Source: Nitrospirota bacterium (GTDB lineage Bacteria > Nitrospirota_A > Leptospirillia > Leptospirillales > Leptospirillaceae). Taken from it: DNA of 33,707 nucleotides. Shown piece after piece: positions 16,759-24,262 of the stretch (position 1 is the stretch's first letter; the number at the start of each line of letters is the position of its first letter). The DNA is taken from assembly GCA_027415455.1 (NCBI GenBank), contig DAIBSV010000005.1, positions 1 through 33,707 of the forward strand, given 5' to 3'. The notes under the pieces are model-generated. The model did no database searches, was not told the origin of the DNA, and saw only the letters and a list, made by a program, of their open reading frames with translations. The position numbers were made by a program, and so were the translations under genes.

Positions 16759-17091
16759 CTATTCGCTCCAGGGCTCGAAGTAAGCATAATAACGGGGATT
16801 CGCATACATGGTCGGAACGGCCCGATAGAATTTCTGGTGTTTTACATAGCGCATGAACACCCGATACATTTTATGATCCGATTGAGCCATCTTTCGGAGG
16901 ACGAGAGAACCGATACTAAACACAAGAGTGCCGGTAATGAGGTTGACGATATGGAGACCTCCGGCAATCCCGACGATGATCGATACCAGTGCCAGAAACT
17001 GCATGGGCTCGCGTTCTCCTCCGGCCACAAGCACGGGGCGCATGAGTGATTGATGAATAGGTGTTCTCGGAAGCTCATCGACTCTGGCCAC
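16759..17091 (-). CDS. trbD: TrbD/VirB3-like membrane protein
   Basis: This 110-residue protein has the VirB3/TrbD form. The N terminus has PIHQSLMRPVLVAGGERE, where a Pro-Ile-x-x-Ser/Ala-x-x-Arg-Pro motif is characteristic. Two close membrane segments follow (LALVSIIVGIAGGLHIVNL and TLVFSIGSLVLRKM), then a short C-terminal tail. VirB3 works with VirB4 at the inner membrane. It lies between trbC and trbE, with 3 bases to trbE. Length is normal. Confidence 0.93.
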   Translation of the reverse strand: MARVDELPRTPIHQSLMRPVLVAGGEREPMQFLALVSIIVGIAGGLHIVNLITGTLVFSIGSLVLRKMAQSDHKMYRVFMRYVKHQKFYRAVPTMYANPRYYAYFEPWSE

Positions 17092-17159
17092 GATGTCTCT
17101 CCTTCAACAAACGAGAGGGGAGACATGACGCCTCCCCGTCACGCGAGGGTTTACGAGGG

Positions 17160-17498
17160 TTACAGGGAAGCCCCACCCATAAAGAAACGGGTGGCCACCG
17201 TCCCCGCCTCGAGGCTTCCGGCAATTCCAAGCCCCACCTTGAAAAACTTCTGCGCCCCTTCGTGCCCCTGAGACTGTGTCATCCCCCAGAAGAGAAGAAC
17301 GATCGTGATGATGGCGATCCCCTGGGCGATCGGCCCGGTCATTTCCATGATCACGGAATTGAGGGTGTAGTCCCAGGGCATGGATCCAGCCGCCGCCCCC
17401 GTCGCATAGGCGGGACGAACTGCCATACCACTCATGGCCAAAAAGGGAACGGCATAGAAAAGCCAGAACCGGGACACTGCGTTTTTCAGAACCTTCAT
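17160..17498 (-). CDS. trbC: TrbC/VirB2-like pilin precursor
   Basis: The 112-residue prepilin has a long basic-hydrophobic leader ending at PAYA-TG near residue 33. Two membrane helices follow, around PIAQGIAIITIVLLFWGMTQ and KVGLGIAGSLEAGTVATRFF. RP4 TrbC is matured and cyclised by the peptidase TraF, and a TraF-like gene lies at 20782-21327. The ATG at 17498 follows GAGGAGG closely; the longer frame upstream overlaps trbB and is unlikely. A 68-base gap to trbD contains nothing I recognise. Confidence 0.92.
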   Translation of the reverse strand: MKVLKNAVSRFWLFYAVPFLAMSGMAVRPAYATGAAAGSMPWDYTLNSVIMEMTGPIAQGIAIITIVLLFWGMTQSQGHEGAQKFFKVGLGIAGSLEAGTVATRFFMGGASL

Positions 17499-17539
17499 AG
17501 AAAACCTCCTCAGATGGAAAGTTGTTGCGTTCGATTGGG

Positions 17540-18610
17540 TCAAACGTTAAAAACGGGTTTGACCCCACCAATGGGCTCGAGAACGTATCCACGTTCACGT
17601 GTCCATCCCTTGACCCGGACAATTTCTTTGACGAGCCGTCCGGGGTCATTTTCATGACGTTTTTTCGTTTTCGAGATAAACACAATGACATTCACCGCCT
17701 CAGCGATGAATTCCGGGTCGACGCGACCGCCGACGTCCTCCGCGACAAGCTGTTCGATACGCTTGAGTCCCGCCTTCGCATTGTTCGCATGTACGGTGGC
17801 CACCCCGCCGGGATGCCCGGTGTTCCAGGCTTTCAGAAGATCCAGCGCCGCCCGGTCGCGGACCTCGCCGACCACGATGCGGTCGGGGCGAAGACGGAGT
17901 GTTGCCTTCAAGAGATGCTGCATCGTCACAATATCGCGACCCGCAATGCGCAGAGTTCGGAGCTCAAGGCGATTCACGACGGGACATTGAAGCTCCCGGG
18001 TATCCTCAATGATGACCACCCGATGTTCTGGCGTCGCCTGTCCGATTTCATAAAGCAGCGCATTGCAAAACGTCGTTTTACCGGACGAGGTCGATCCCAC
18101 TACGAGAATGTTCTGACGATCGGCGCACAGGCGACCGAGAATGTCCCGGGCGGTACCGGTCAGGACAGCCTCTTCCGCAACCTCCTCCTGTCCGAACTTT
18201 TCGTTCAGAAATTCATCATTGATGATTCCGGCCGCCAGATAATCGTCCAGGGTAAAGACCTTCGACGCTTTTTTCCGGATGGCGAAAATGGGGGCATCGA
18301 CAACGGGCGGAATCAGTCCTTCGATACGGCTTCCATCGGTGACCAGCTCCCCTTCGACAATCGGCGTCTCGACCGTCAGGGTGAGCCCCAGGCTCGAGGC
18401 CACGCGGTTCAGAATGGACTTGGCTTCCGGAGCTTTGATGGTCACGTCCGTCTTGCGCATGCCTGATCCGAGAACATCGATCCAGACAGATCCATCCGCG
18501 TTCAGCATGATCTCGATACAGTCCGGATCATCCATGAAAGGTTGGATGGCCGCACTTTGGAGGCGAAGTCCGGCTTCGGTGCGGGTCTTAAGATCGACGC
18601 CCTCAGACAT
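17540..18610 (-). CDS. trbB: TrbB/VirB11-like traffic ATPase
   Basis: The 356-residue protein has the VirB11 layout: an N-terminal domain, a linker, then a RecA-like ATPase with Walker A GSTSSGKT (172-179). An Asp box (VVIIEDTRELQCP), the Walker B-like LRLRPDRIVVGEVRD and the His box HPGGVATVHANNA follow. Hexameric VirB11 ATPases switch the channel between pilus assembly and DNA transfer. The ATG at 18610 has GAAGGAGCGGAGG before it and overlaps the end of the upstream gene by 8 bases. Upstream extension of the frame is judged spurious. First of the core trb genes, as in RP4. Confidence 0.96.
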   Translation of the reverse strand: MSEGVDLKTRTEAGLRLQSAAIQPFMDDPDCIEIMLNADGSVWIDVLGSGMRKTDVTIKAPEAKSILNRVASSLGLTLTVETPIVEGELVTDGSRIEGLIPPVVDAPIFAIRKKASKVFTLDDYLAAGIINDEFLNEKFGQEEVAEEAVLTGTARDILGRLCADRQNILVVGSTSSGKTTFCNALLYEIGQATPEHRVVIIEDTRELQCPVVNRLELRTLRIAGRDIVTMQHLLKATLRLRPDRIVVGEVRDRAALDLLKAWNTGHPGGVATVHANNAKAGLKRIEQLVAEDVGGRVDPEFIAEAVNVIVFISKTKKRHENDPGRLVKEIVRVKGWTRERGYVLEPIGGVKPVFNV

Positions 18611-19094
18611 CCTCCGCTCCTTCAGAGCCTTCCCCCGACGGGCCGCCGGTCTGCTGGGACAGTTTTTCTTCCTCTGCCATCTCCTGAAGAACGTCCTCAT
18701 CGGGAGGCAGCGGCGCGAAGGCAGCCGCCTCTCCTTTGCGAATACCCGTCAACAGAATCTGCGCCTCCTCGTCGGATTGCCTCTGGATATCCGCCGTCAG
18801 GCGTGCGAGAGCCGCGTTGTCTTTCCCGTTCTTCGTGGAGCCCTCCTGAGACAAAAGCATGCGCAACAGGGCCGTCTTGACGAAACAAAGAAGCCGAATG
18901 GATTCAATAGGGTACGCATCCGCCACATTCCGGGATGTTTTTCCGAGAATGGCCAACGGATCCGAGGATGAGGCGTTCACCAGATCCTGAACCAAATGGC
19001 CCAGAATCTCGGCCGGTGACATTTTTACCGAGGCAGCGTAGGCTTCAAACGCCTCCAGTGCGGCATCCTCAAAAGAAAGCTTGAGCGTTTTCAA
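18603..19094 (-). CDS. Ribbon-helix-helix-like protein at the head of the trb operon
   Basis: The first 40 residues (MKTLKLSFEDAALEAFEAYA, then SPAEILGHLVQDLV) have the strand-helix-helix pattern of CopG/Arc-type DNA-binding proteins. Many trb operons have a CopG-like gene just before trbB. The remaining 120 residues are helical and acidic at the end, without known motif. The start is a TTG with GGGAGG 7 bases upstream; no better ATG is present. It overlaps trbB. The upstream region holds spaced copies of TTTTGTCCGA, which could be its own operator. DNA-binding is inferred from pattern and position, not proven. Confidence 0.65.
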   Translation of the reverse strand: MKTLKLSFEDAALEAFEAYAASVKMSPAEILGHLVQDLVNASSSDPLAILGKTSRNVADAYPIESIRLLCFVKTALLRMLLSQEGSTKNGKDNAALARLTADIQRQSDEEAQILLTGIRKGEAAAFAPLPPDEDVLQEMAEEEKLSQQTGGPSGEGSEGAEDV

Positions 19095-19147
19095 AAGGAG
19101 ACCTCCCGATTAGGAACATTCTTTCATGAAAAAATTCCCGAAACGCA

Positions 19148-19207
19148 TTTTGTCCGATTCCGGATCGAAAAAGTGGCTTTTGTCCGACAGCCTCAAAAAT
19201 CGTCCGA
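19148..19207. repeat. Direct repeats TTTTGTCCGA upstream of the trb operon
   Basis: Perfect copies of TTTTGTCCGA start at 19148 and 19178, exactly 30 bases apart. A degenerate copy (TCGTCCGA) ends at 19207, 20 bases further in register and inside the relaxase stop region. Steps of 30 and 20 bases place the copies on one face of the helix, as in cooperative operators. On the operon's coding strand they read TCGGACAAAA. This is the only upstream space available for a trb promoter. Confidence 0.55.
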
Positions 19208-20785
19208 TCCGAGTTGGAGCCCGCCCTCCAGCTCGAGGTCTCGATCATGCGACTCTTCTTGGCTGACCGACTGGGCGAAATCGAGGGTGACCTCCCGATG
19301 GACGGCCTGTTCGGGGGTCAGGTTTCTCTCATTGGTTCTCTCGAGTTCTCTTTCCTGTTTGTGTTCGACCTTTTGTTGGCGTTTCACAAGATACTTTTCG
19401 ATCTTGTCCTCCTGGTGATCGAGATAAAAACGCCAGCGGCGCCAGAAGTCGGCTTCGATTTCGAGTTTGGCCTTGAAGTCGTCGTCGACGCCCTGAAGTC
19501 TCTGGAATTCAGTGATATTGACCTCGCGATACGACCCGTTGATGTTTCGTTCGCTCCGGTAAGCATCATAGGCGGGCGTCAGGAGATGGCCCTTGTCGGG
19601 ATCGATGTCGCCAAAACGGGCGATCCGGATAAGACCCGTGCGCCGATCAACAAGGATCACCTGGTTGGCCCGGACGTAGGGAGCCAGAGGATCGACAGGA
19701 ATGTAAGAAAGGGCGACCACCTTTTGAAACTCAATGTCGCGGTTCAGCTCGAGTTGGGCGAAGGAGACCCCTCGATAAAAAGACGTCGAGTGTCTCATGT
19801 CAAAATCGTAACGGCTTTCTTCGAGGCCGGGAGGAACGAGCCGCGTGTCGAGACGGAAGCCGCGAGACCTCAACTCGTCCAGGGACAAGACATACTTCCT
19901 GGCATGATGGAAGACATAGAGGCGCGGCGAGGATCGTTTGAGGGAATACAGGATTTCATCATGGGAAGGAAGAATCTTGTAAACATTTTTGTGACCATCG
20001 ATCAGTTCGACCATTCTGACAGTTGACTTCATGAGAAACTTCATTCTCTTCACTTCTTCGAGGTGCTCGATCTGATCATAGACCGTTTTGAAAGTGCGGT
20101 GGGCGGGGTTAAGGTCGAGGATCCGGTCCTTTGACATGCGGTAGCGGATCCGGTCGTCGATAGGCGTCCAGCGCATTTCGTGGGCCACATGGTTGAGAGT
20201 GGGAATATCGGGTCGCCGCCCAAGATCACGGATGAGGTTGACCCCGAGACGGAAGGGAAGGGTGCGGGTCAGGCGATACTGGGGAATATGGTAGGAAATG
20301 TACGTCTTGTGACGATGTTTATCCCACCCCCTATACACCTCAGGAATCACGAGGTGGACATGACGCAAGGCCGTGTCGTTGTGTTCTGCACCAAGCAGGA
20401 TGGCGTCATGTCCGCGTCGTTGCATGTAGGCTCGAAAGGCCTCGATCACCTTGGGAGTGAGATCGTTGACCAGAAATCCAAACTCCGGAGACACGGCCAC
20501 TTTCCAAAAGGGAACATCCCGGCGGAGACGGAGGATCTCTTTGTTCAGTTGCTCGGCATAGCCAAGGGGATCATGGACGGGTTGCTTATTGAAGTCATAG
20601 AAGGTCGGATAACTGATGCCGTCGGCCGCCCCTCCCTTGCGATACATATAATTCACCGCCTGAAAGAAATCGGCGGTCCGAAAAGACAACTTCGTGACGC
20701 GTGTCGTCACACGCTGCCGGTTGGCGGGATGATAGTTGATCATGGCATTCGAGACAAAGGCGCGCAGATGTTTTTCCAGAATCAT
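19193..20785 (-). CDS. traI: Conjugative relaxase, MOBP/VirD2-like
   Basis: The 530-residue protein has the relaxase signatures. Motif I near residues 45-51 reads NYMYRKG, with Tyr46 and Tyr48 as candidates for the nicking tyrosine. A middle motif VAVSPEFGFLV is followed by the metal-binding three-His motif HNDTALRHVHLVIP with His135, His142 and His144. Relaxases cut oriT on one strand and stay bound to its 5' end during transfer. The C-terminal 90 residues are charged and coiled-coil-like (KQERELERTNERN). The ATG overlaps the stop of traF (ATGA). The class assignment rests on motif order; the N-terminal 35 residues before motif I are a little long. Confidence 0.85.
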   Translation of the reverse strand: MILEKHLRAFVSNAMINYHPANRQRVTTRVTKLSFRTADFFQAVNYMYRKGGAADGISYPTFYDFNKQPVHDPLGYAEQLNKEILRLRRDVPFWKVAVSPEFGFLVNDLTPKVIEAFRAYMQRRGHDAILLGAEHNDTALRHVHLVIPEVYRGWDKHRHKTYISYHIPQYRLTRTLPFRLGVNLIRDLGRRPDIPTLNHVAHEMRWTPIDDRIRYRMSKDRILDLNPAHRTFKTVYDQIEHLEEVKRMKFLMKSTVRMVELIDGHKNVYKILPSHDEILYSLKRSSPRLYVFHHARKYVLSLDELRSRGFRLDTRLVPPGLEESRYDFDMRHSTSFYRGVSFAQLELNRDIEFQKVVALSYIPVDPLAPYVRANQVILVDRRTGLIRIARFGDIDPDKGHLLTPAYDAYRSERNINGSYREVNITEFQRLQGVDDDFKAKLEIEADFWRRWRFYLDHQEDKIEKYLVKRQQKVEHKQERELERTNERNLTPEQAVHREVTLDFAQSVSQEESHDRDLELEGGLQLGSDDF

Positions 20786-21327
20786 GGAACCCTCCTGAAG
20801 GTGAAAAGTGGACTGACCCGACCGATGATGTCGGAAGGCGCAACGGGACCAAAATAGCGACCGTCGAACGAGAGGTGGTAGGTCGGAGCCAGGAGAAGGT
20901 AGCCAGAAAGTTTTCCTGAAAAGGTCACATGAGGAACCGGGTGGCCGCTCGTGTCGACAGCCAGCCTCCTTGTATTGGGAATCGTCTGGCCGTTGATCAC
21001 GGTCCCATTCTTTCCGAGCACCACCCGATCTCCAGGAACACCGTAAACACGTTTGAGAACAGGGATGACATGACCCGGGCAGGTCGACGAGGCTTTGAGG
21101 TAGGTTCGCCGGAAAGCAAGCCTGGCGAAGTCCAGGGGGATGCAGGCGGCAACGAGATCACCTCGACGAATTTGCTGGGACGAGGAGAGATCGAGAAGAT
21201 ACAAACCAAAAGGCTCGGAGTCGGAGATGTTGACCATGACAGATAGTCCGAAGAGAAAACGCATGGTCAAAAAGGCAAGCAGCAGAATCAACGAAGGCCA
21301 CAAAAAAAGATGCCTTGAAAATTTCAT
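20782..21327 (-). CDS. traF: TraF-like pilin-processing peptidase (S26 family)
   Basis: The 181-residue protein has an N-terminal membrane anchor (LFLWPSLILLLAFLTMRFLF). The TraF active-site region SDSEPFGLYLL, with the catalytic Ser before the Pro, is followed by LKRVYGVPGDRVVL, which holds the catalytic Lys. RP4 TraF removes the C-terminal tail of TrbC and cyclises the pilin, and it resembles signal peptidase. It should act on the TrbC at 17160-17498. The ATG at 21327 is preferred over a TTG 18 bases upstream because of the G-rich site before it. It is the first gene of the traF-relaxase operon. Confidence 0.88.
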   Translation of the reverse strand: MKFSRHLFLWPSLILLLAFLTMRFLFGLSVMVNISDSEPFGLYLLDLSSSQQIRRGDLVAACIPLDFARLAFRRTYLKASSTCPGHVIPVLKRVYGVPGDRVVLGKNGTVINGQTIPNTRRLAVDTSGHPVPHVTFSGKLSGYLLLAPTYHLSFDGRYFGPVAPSDIIGRVSPLFTFRRVP

Positions 21328-21386
21328 GGACCACCCCCCAATCAATGAGAAAAATCTTAACGACTTTTTGGGGAGAAACAGGGAAA

Positions 21387-21393
21387 TGTCCGA
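21387..21393 (-). promoter_or_regulatory. TCGGACA motif upstream of traF-relaxase
   Basis: The minus strand reads TCGGACA about 60 bases before the traF start. The same heptamer in the same sense orientation precedes the trb, traB and 28820 operons. A regulator site or -35-like element is possible; no clear -10 is seen at the right distance. Confidence 0.4.
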
Positions 21394-21764
21394 TGAGAAA
21401 AAAATATGAAAGAAATTAAAAGAAATTAGAAAATACCCGGTGGAAAGTATAAAGATGCGAAGAGGAGAGAATTGTAAAAATTTATGGTCAAAGAAAAATC
21501 AATAGAATGGGAAAAACAGGAAAATGCCCATATCAATATTCGTGATCTTTTTATGGAAAAACATGATGAAAAGCGAAGATGCAAGACAGATATAAAAATA
21601 TCAACAAAGTAAAAAATGACATTTTGTCCATTTTTGAAATAACGATTTTCCTCAAAGGGGAACGGATCGCATAAATAAAAAAAAATTTATATACAAAAAT
21701 GACCGAAATGCGATGAAGATACAAATCGTAAGATGATGTCAGAAATGAAAAAACACGGTTATTG

Positions 21765-21790
21765 CATCGTTAATTTTTAGAAAAACGATG
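21765..21790. repeat. Inverted repeat CATCGTT/AACGATG
   Basis: Seven-base perfect arms at 21765-21771 and 21784-21790 flank a 12-base AT-rich loop. A short T-run (CTTTTTG) follows on the plus strand. It could be part of an oriT, a regulator site or a weak terminator; the sequence does not decide. Confidence 0.4.
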
Positions 21791-21920
21791 AGGCTTTTTG
21801 TTAGAACTAAAACTACAGCGATTTACCAAGTCACGCAAAACATCACCACAAAAGAAAAAAAAGAGGGTCGGGAAATTTACTTCTTGTACTCTTTTTCATA
21901 AGGAGGGGGTCACAAAATTT

Positions 21921-21963
21921 TCGGACAAAGAATCATCAAAGAAGTGGGGATCTGGTAGCGTAA
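21921..21963 (+). promoter_or_regulatory. Putative traB control region (TCGGACA ... GGTAGCGTAA)
   Basis: TCGGACA at 21921-21927 is followed after 26 bases by GGTAGCGTAA at 21954-21963, about 46 bases before the chosen traB start. Nearly the same arrangement, with a 25-base gap, lies upstream of the operon starting at 28820. Confidence 0.4.
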
Positions 21964-22009
21964 GGTGGTGAGGAATTTTTCTAGGAACAACACACCAAAG
22001 GAGGGGGAT

Positions 22010-23239
22010 TTGAGATACATAAAGATCGTGTCGGTAGGGGCGGGAATCGGGGCCTTTGCCTCAATGATAGGCGGCTGGGCACTGATGGTCACCATTCTTT
22101 TTCCTGTCGTATGGATGGTACTGGAGAACAAGAAAGAGTACTGGACGCTGGCCATCGGATATTACATCGGTGTGTCATTGGAGGATCCGTGGCTTGTAAA
22201 AAACTTTCTGGAACATTTCACGCCTCACCATGGAAACATAAACGGCTCTCTCGGCGTGTTGGGAACGGGAATTGCCGTTCTTCTGCTTTCGTTGACGTGG
22301 GTCTTTCCAAACCCAAAAACATTCGGGGAAGAGTATCGGTATCTAGCGGGAGGACTCAGCTTGCTCGTCGTCCAGTGTGCGCTTCCTCTCGTGCCTGGCT
22401 TAGAGCTAAACGGGTACGCCAGTCCTTTCGTGAGCGCAGGACTTCTGTTTCCTGGGACGGGATATGCCGGAATTATCCTCGAAGTTTTTGCGATCACAGG
22501 CATGGCTTATCTTGTGAAAAGCGATCTGACTCTGACGAAAAATCGAACAAAAAACATCACGATTCTTGCCGGAATTTTGCTCATTCCCCTCTCAATCAAT
22601 GTGTTTTTTGCGCAAAAATCGCACGAAAAAATCGATGCAATCGGGAAGAAAACATTGATGATTATCGACCCAAGCAACAATGCCTCATCGTTTTTGCAGA
22701 CGATTAAAGACATCGATACGGGCATCAATGACCACGACATAACCGTATTGCCGGAGGGGGAAATCGGCGTGTTGACGCCACAGAAAATCATGGCATTGGA
22801 CAAGATGAACGCCTACGCTCTTCTCAAGAAAAAGGCCGTCATCGGAACGGGAACGCTGGTCACGGTAACGAAACAGAAGGCATTCATTATTGGCTTGGGA
22901 TTCTCAAAAAACGTCCTGTTCGAACCGGAGCGATATGTCATTCCTGTGATCAATCTCATAGGAAAAGGAGACTTCGAGACGGAAAAAAAGTCGGGAGGGA
23001 AGCCGATTCAATGGAAAGATACAGTCATTCTTCCGAGCGTCTGCTTTCAGGATGTTCTTTTTGGAGAGCTTCTCAAGACAAACTTCGAGGCGAGGAAGAT
23101 GAGAGGAAAGAGGATTGTGGCCGAAATGGACTCGGTATGGTTTGGAGCTGGATCGGCCTATGAAAGGGTACAGCACGACTATCTCTGGAGCGAAGCCCGG
23201 CTTTTCGGGATACCTGTTGTCCGTGGTCTGGACGGGTAA
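22010..23239 (+). CDS. traB: TraB-like conjugal transfer protein (nitrilase/Lnt-like fold)
   Basis: The N-terminal 220 residues contain about six hydrophobic segments. The C-terminal half resembles the carbon-nitrogen hydrolase domain of apolipoprotein N-acyltransferase: a Glu in VLPEGEIG (about residue 248) and a Cys in LPSVCFQDV (about residue 344) match the catalytic Glu and Cys. Ti-plasmid TraB proteins have this design and increase conjugation efficiency. The reaction of TraB is not established. The frame is open to a GTG at 21965, but AAAGGAGG directly precedes a TTG at 22010 and I prefer that. It opens a plus-strand operon divergent from traF. Confidence 0.8.
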   Translation: MRYIKIVSVGAGIGAFASMIGGWALMVTILFPVVWMVLENKKEYWTLAIGYYIGVSLEDPWLVKNFLEHFTPHHGNINGSLGVLGTGIAVLLLSLTWVFPNPKTFGEEYRYLAGGLSLLVVQCALPLVPGLELNGYASPFVSAGLLFPGTGYAGIILEVFAITGMAYLVKSDLTLTKNRTKNITILAGILLIPLSINVFFAQKSHEKIDAIGKKTLMIIDPSNNASSFLQTIKDIDTGINDHDITVLPEGEIGVLTPQKIMALDKMNAYALLKKKAVIGTGTLVTVTKQKAFIIGLGFSKNVLFEPERYVIPVINLIGKGDFETEKKSGGKPIQWKDTVILPSVCFQDVLFGELLKTNFEARKMRGKRIVAEMDSVWFGAGSAYERVQHDYLWSEARLFGIPVVRGLDG

Positions 23240-23247
23240 CGGCAACG

Positions 23248-23730
23248 ATGGCACCCATACGAATCAGCACGAAACAAGAAATGATCAAGATGGGACTAGG
23301 TTCGTTGATTCCTGAAGAAAAAAAACGGGAAAAAAGAAAGAAAAAAGAGAGCCTCCCCCATCAATATCTTTGGGAAAGGATCGCTCTCGAATGGAGAAAT
23401 CGCGCCGTGTATGAGTTGAAAAATGGCGTTCCGGGAAGACGATACGTGATCGACATTGCCTTTCCGGACATAAAGCTTGCGATCGAAATAGACGGGTGGC
23501 AGTACCACGGAAAATACCTGGAACAATTCAAGAAAGACAGGATTCGGCAAAACGCACTGGCGATGAACGGATGGCGGGTCCTCCGTTATTTTCATGGACA
23601 GATCATGCAAAACAGGGAAGACGTCGTGGATGAGATAAGGGAGGCGATACGCATTATCGAAAGCGAAAAAAGACATTCCATTAATGGGGAGGGGCGGGCG
23701 GACAATAAAGAAGAAGGAGAACGCCGATGA
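23248..23730 (+). CDS. DUF559 / Vsr-like PD-(D/E)XK endonuclease
   Basis: The 160-residue protein has a very basic N-terminal tail (KKREKRKKKES). A DUF559-type nuclease core follows, with YVIDIAFPDIKLAIEIDGWQ holding Asp69, Glu80 and Asp82, then QYH and MNGWRVLRYFHGQI. This is the pattern of very-short-patch-repair-like nucleases. Such proteins are predicted DNA endonucleases; the target is unknown. It starts 8 bases after traB with only a weak ribosome site, so the start is uncertain (Met12 or Met15 are alternatives). Its stop overlaps the next start (ATGA). In a transfer operon it could process incoming or outgoing DNA, which is an inference. Confidence 0.82.
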   Translation: MAPIRISTKQEMIKMGLGSLIPEEKKREKRKKKESLPHQYLWERIALEWRNRAVYELKNGVPGRRYVIDIAFPDIKLAIEIDGWQYHGKYLEQFKKDRIRQNALAMNGWRVLRYFHGQIMQNREDVVDEIREAIRIIESEKRHSINGEGRADNKEEGERR

Positions 23731-24257
23731 AAAAAATCTCCCATCGCGTGATCACGGGATCGTTGATGCTGGCGATGCAAAGCCGTCCGGAGGCCGTCAT
23801 CGGAGCCGTTGTCGGGAGCATGATGCCGGACATCGACATCAAGCTAGGAATCGCACATCGGACATGGACACACTGGTGGCCAATGTATGCGGTTCCGATG
23901 TTTGTTATCACAAGCATGGAGCATAAAAATGCGTTCCGGACGTACATGGGACAGGAGGTTTCAACATTACTTTTCTGGATGTGTGTCGGCGCATTGCTTC
24001 ATCTTCTGGAAGACAGCCTGACCGTGATGGGCATTCCCATGATCACTCCGGTGCCGGCTACGGAAGTCAATGGTGTGCCGTGGCTAACGCGTAAGCGACG
24101 TTTTTCTCTGGGGATCACCCATACGGGAGGCATTCTGGAATATCTGATCATGGTCATTGTTCTGGTTGTGGCGGTGGTGGTGATCAAACAAAATCCCGCC
24201 TACCAGAACGAGCTGATGGCCTGGCCAAAAATGTTTATCCAAAGCCTGAAAATCTGA
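23727..24257 (+). CDS. DUF457/YdjM-like membrane-bound metal-dependent hydrolase
   Basis: The 176-residue protein has the YdjM/DUF457 pattern. There is an N-terminal His (SHRVITG), MPDIDIK, the HRTWTHWW motif and a second His-Asp site LLHLLEDSLT. The family motifs are likely metal ligands, and the family is predicted to be an inner-membrane hydrolase; E. coli YdjM is SOS-controlled. Hydrophobic segments include YAVPMFVITSM, LLFWMCVGALLHLL and LIMVIVLVVAVVVI. The substrate is unknown. It overlaps the nuclease gene by 4 bases and is followed after 5 bases by the helicase, so the four genes form one operon. Confidence 0.8.
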   Translation: MKKISHRVITGSLMLAMQSRPEAVIGAVVGSMMPDIDIKLGIAHRTWTHWWPMYAVPMFVITSMEHKNAFRTYMGQEVSTLLFWMCVGALLHLLEDSLTVMGIPMITPVPATEVNGVPWLTRKRRFSLGITHTGGILEYLIMVIVLVVAVVVIKQNPAYQNELMAWPKMFIQSLKI

Positions 24258-24262
24258 AAATC

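Larger units (their letters stand above)
21346..21964. other. AT-rich divergent intergenic region, candidate oriT and tra promoters
   Basis: No convincing gene is seen in about 620 bases. The region lies between the divergent traF-relaxase and traB operons, the usual place of oriT in related systems. It is much richer in A and T than its surroundings. It contains an inverted repeat at 21765-21790. It also has TCGGACA-type motifs at 21387-21393 (minus strand) and 21921-21927 (plus strand), and a partial copy, TGGACAAAAT, at 21630-21621 on the minus strand. I could not find a clear P-type nick sequence (YATCCTG), so the oriT assignment is an inference from position. Confidence 0.4.

Noticed and set aside
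14209..17049. A 946-codon open frame on the plus strand.
   Set aside because: It is exactly antisense to trbE and trbD, whose motifs are clear. Long antisense frames are expected from the codon use of GC-rich genes.
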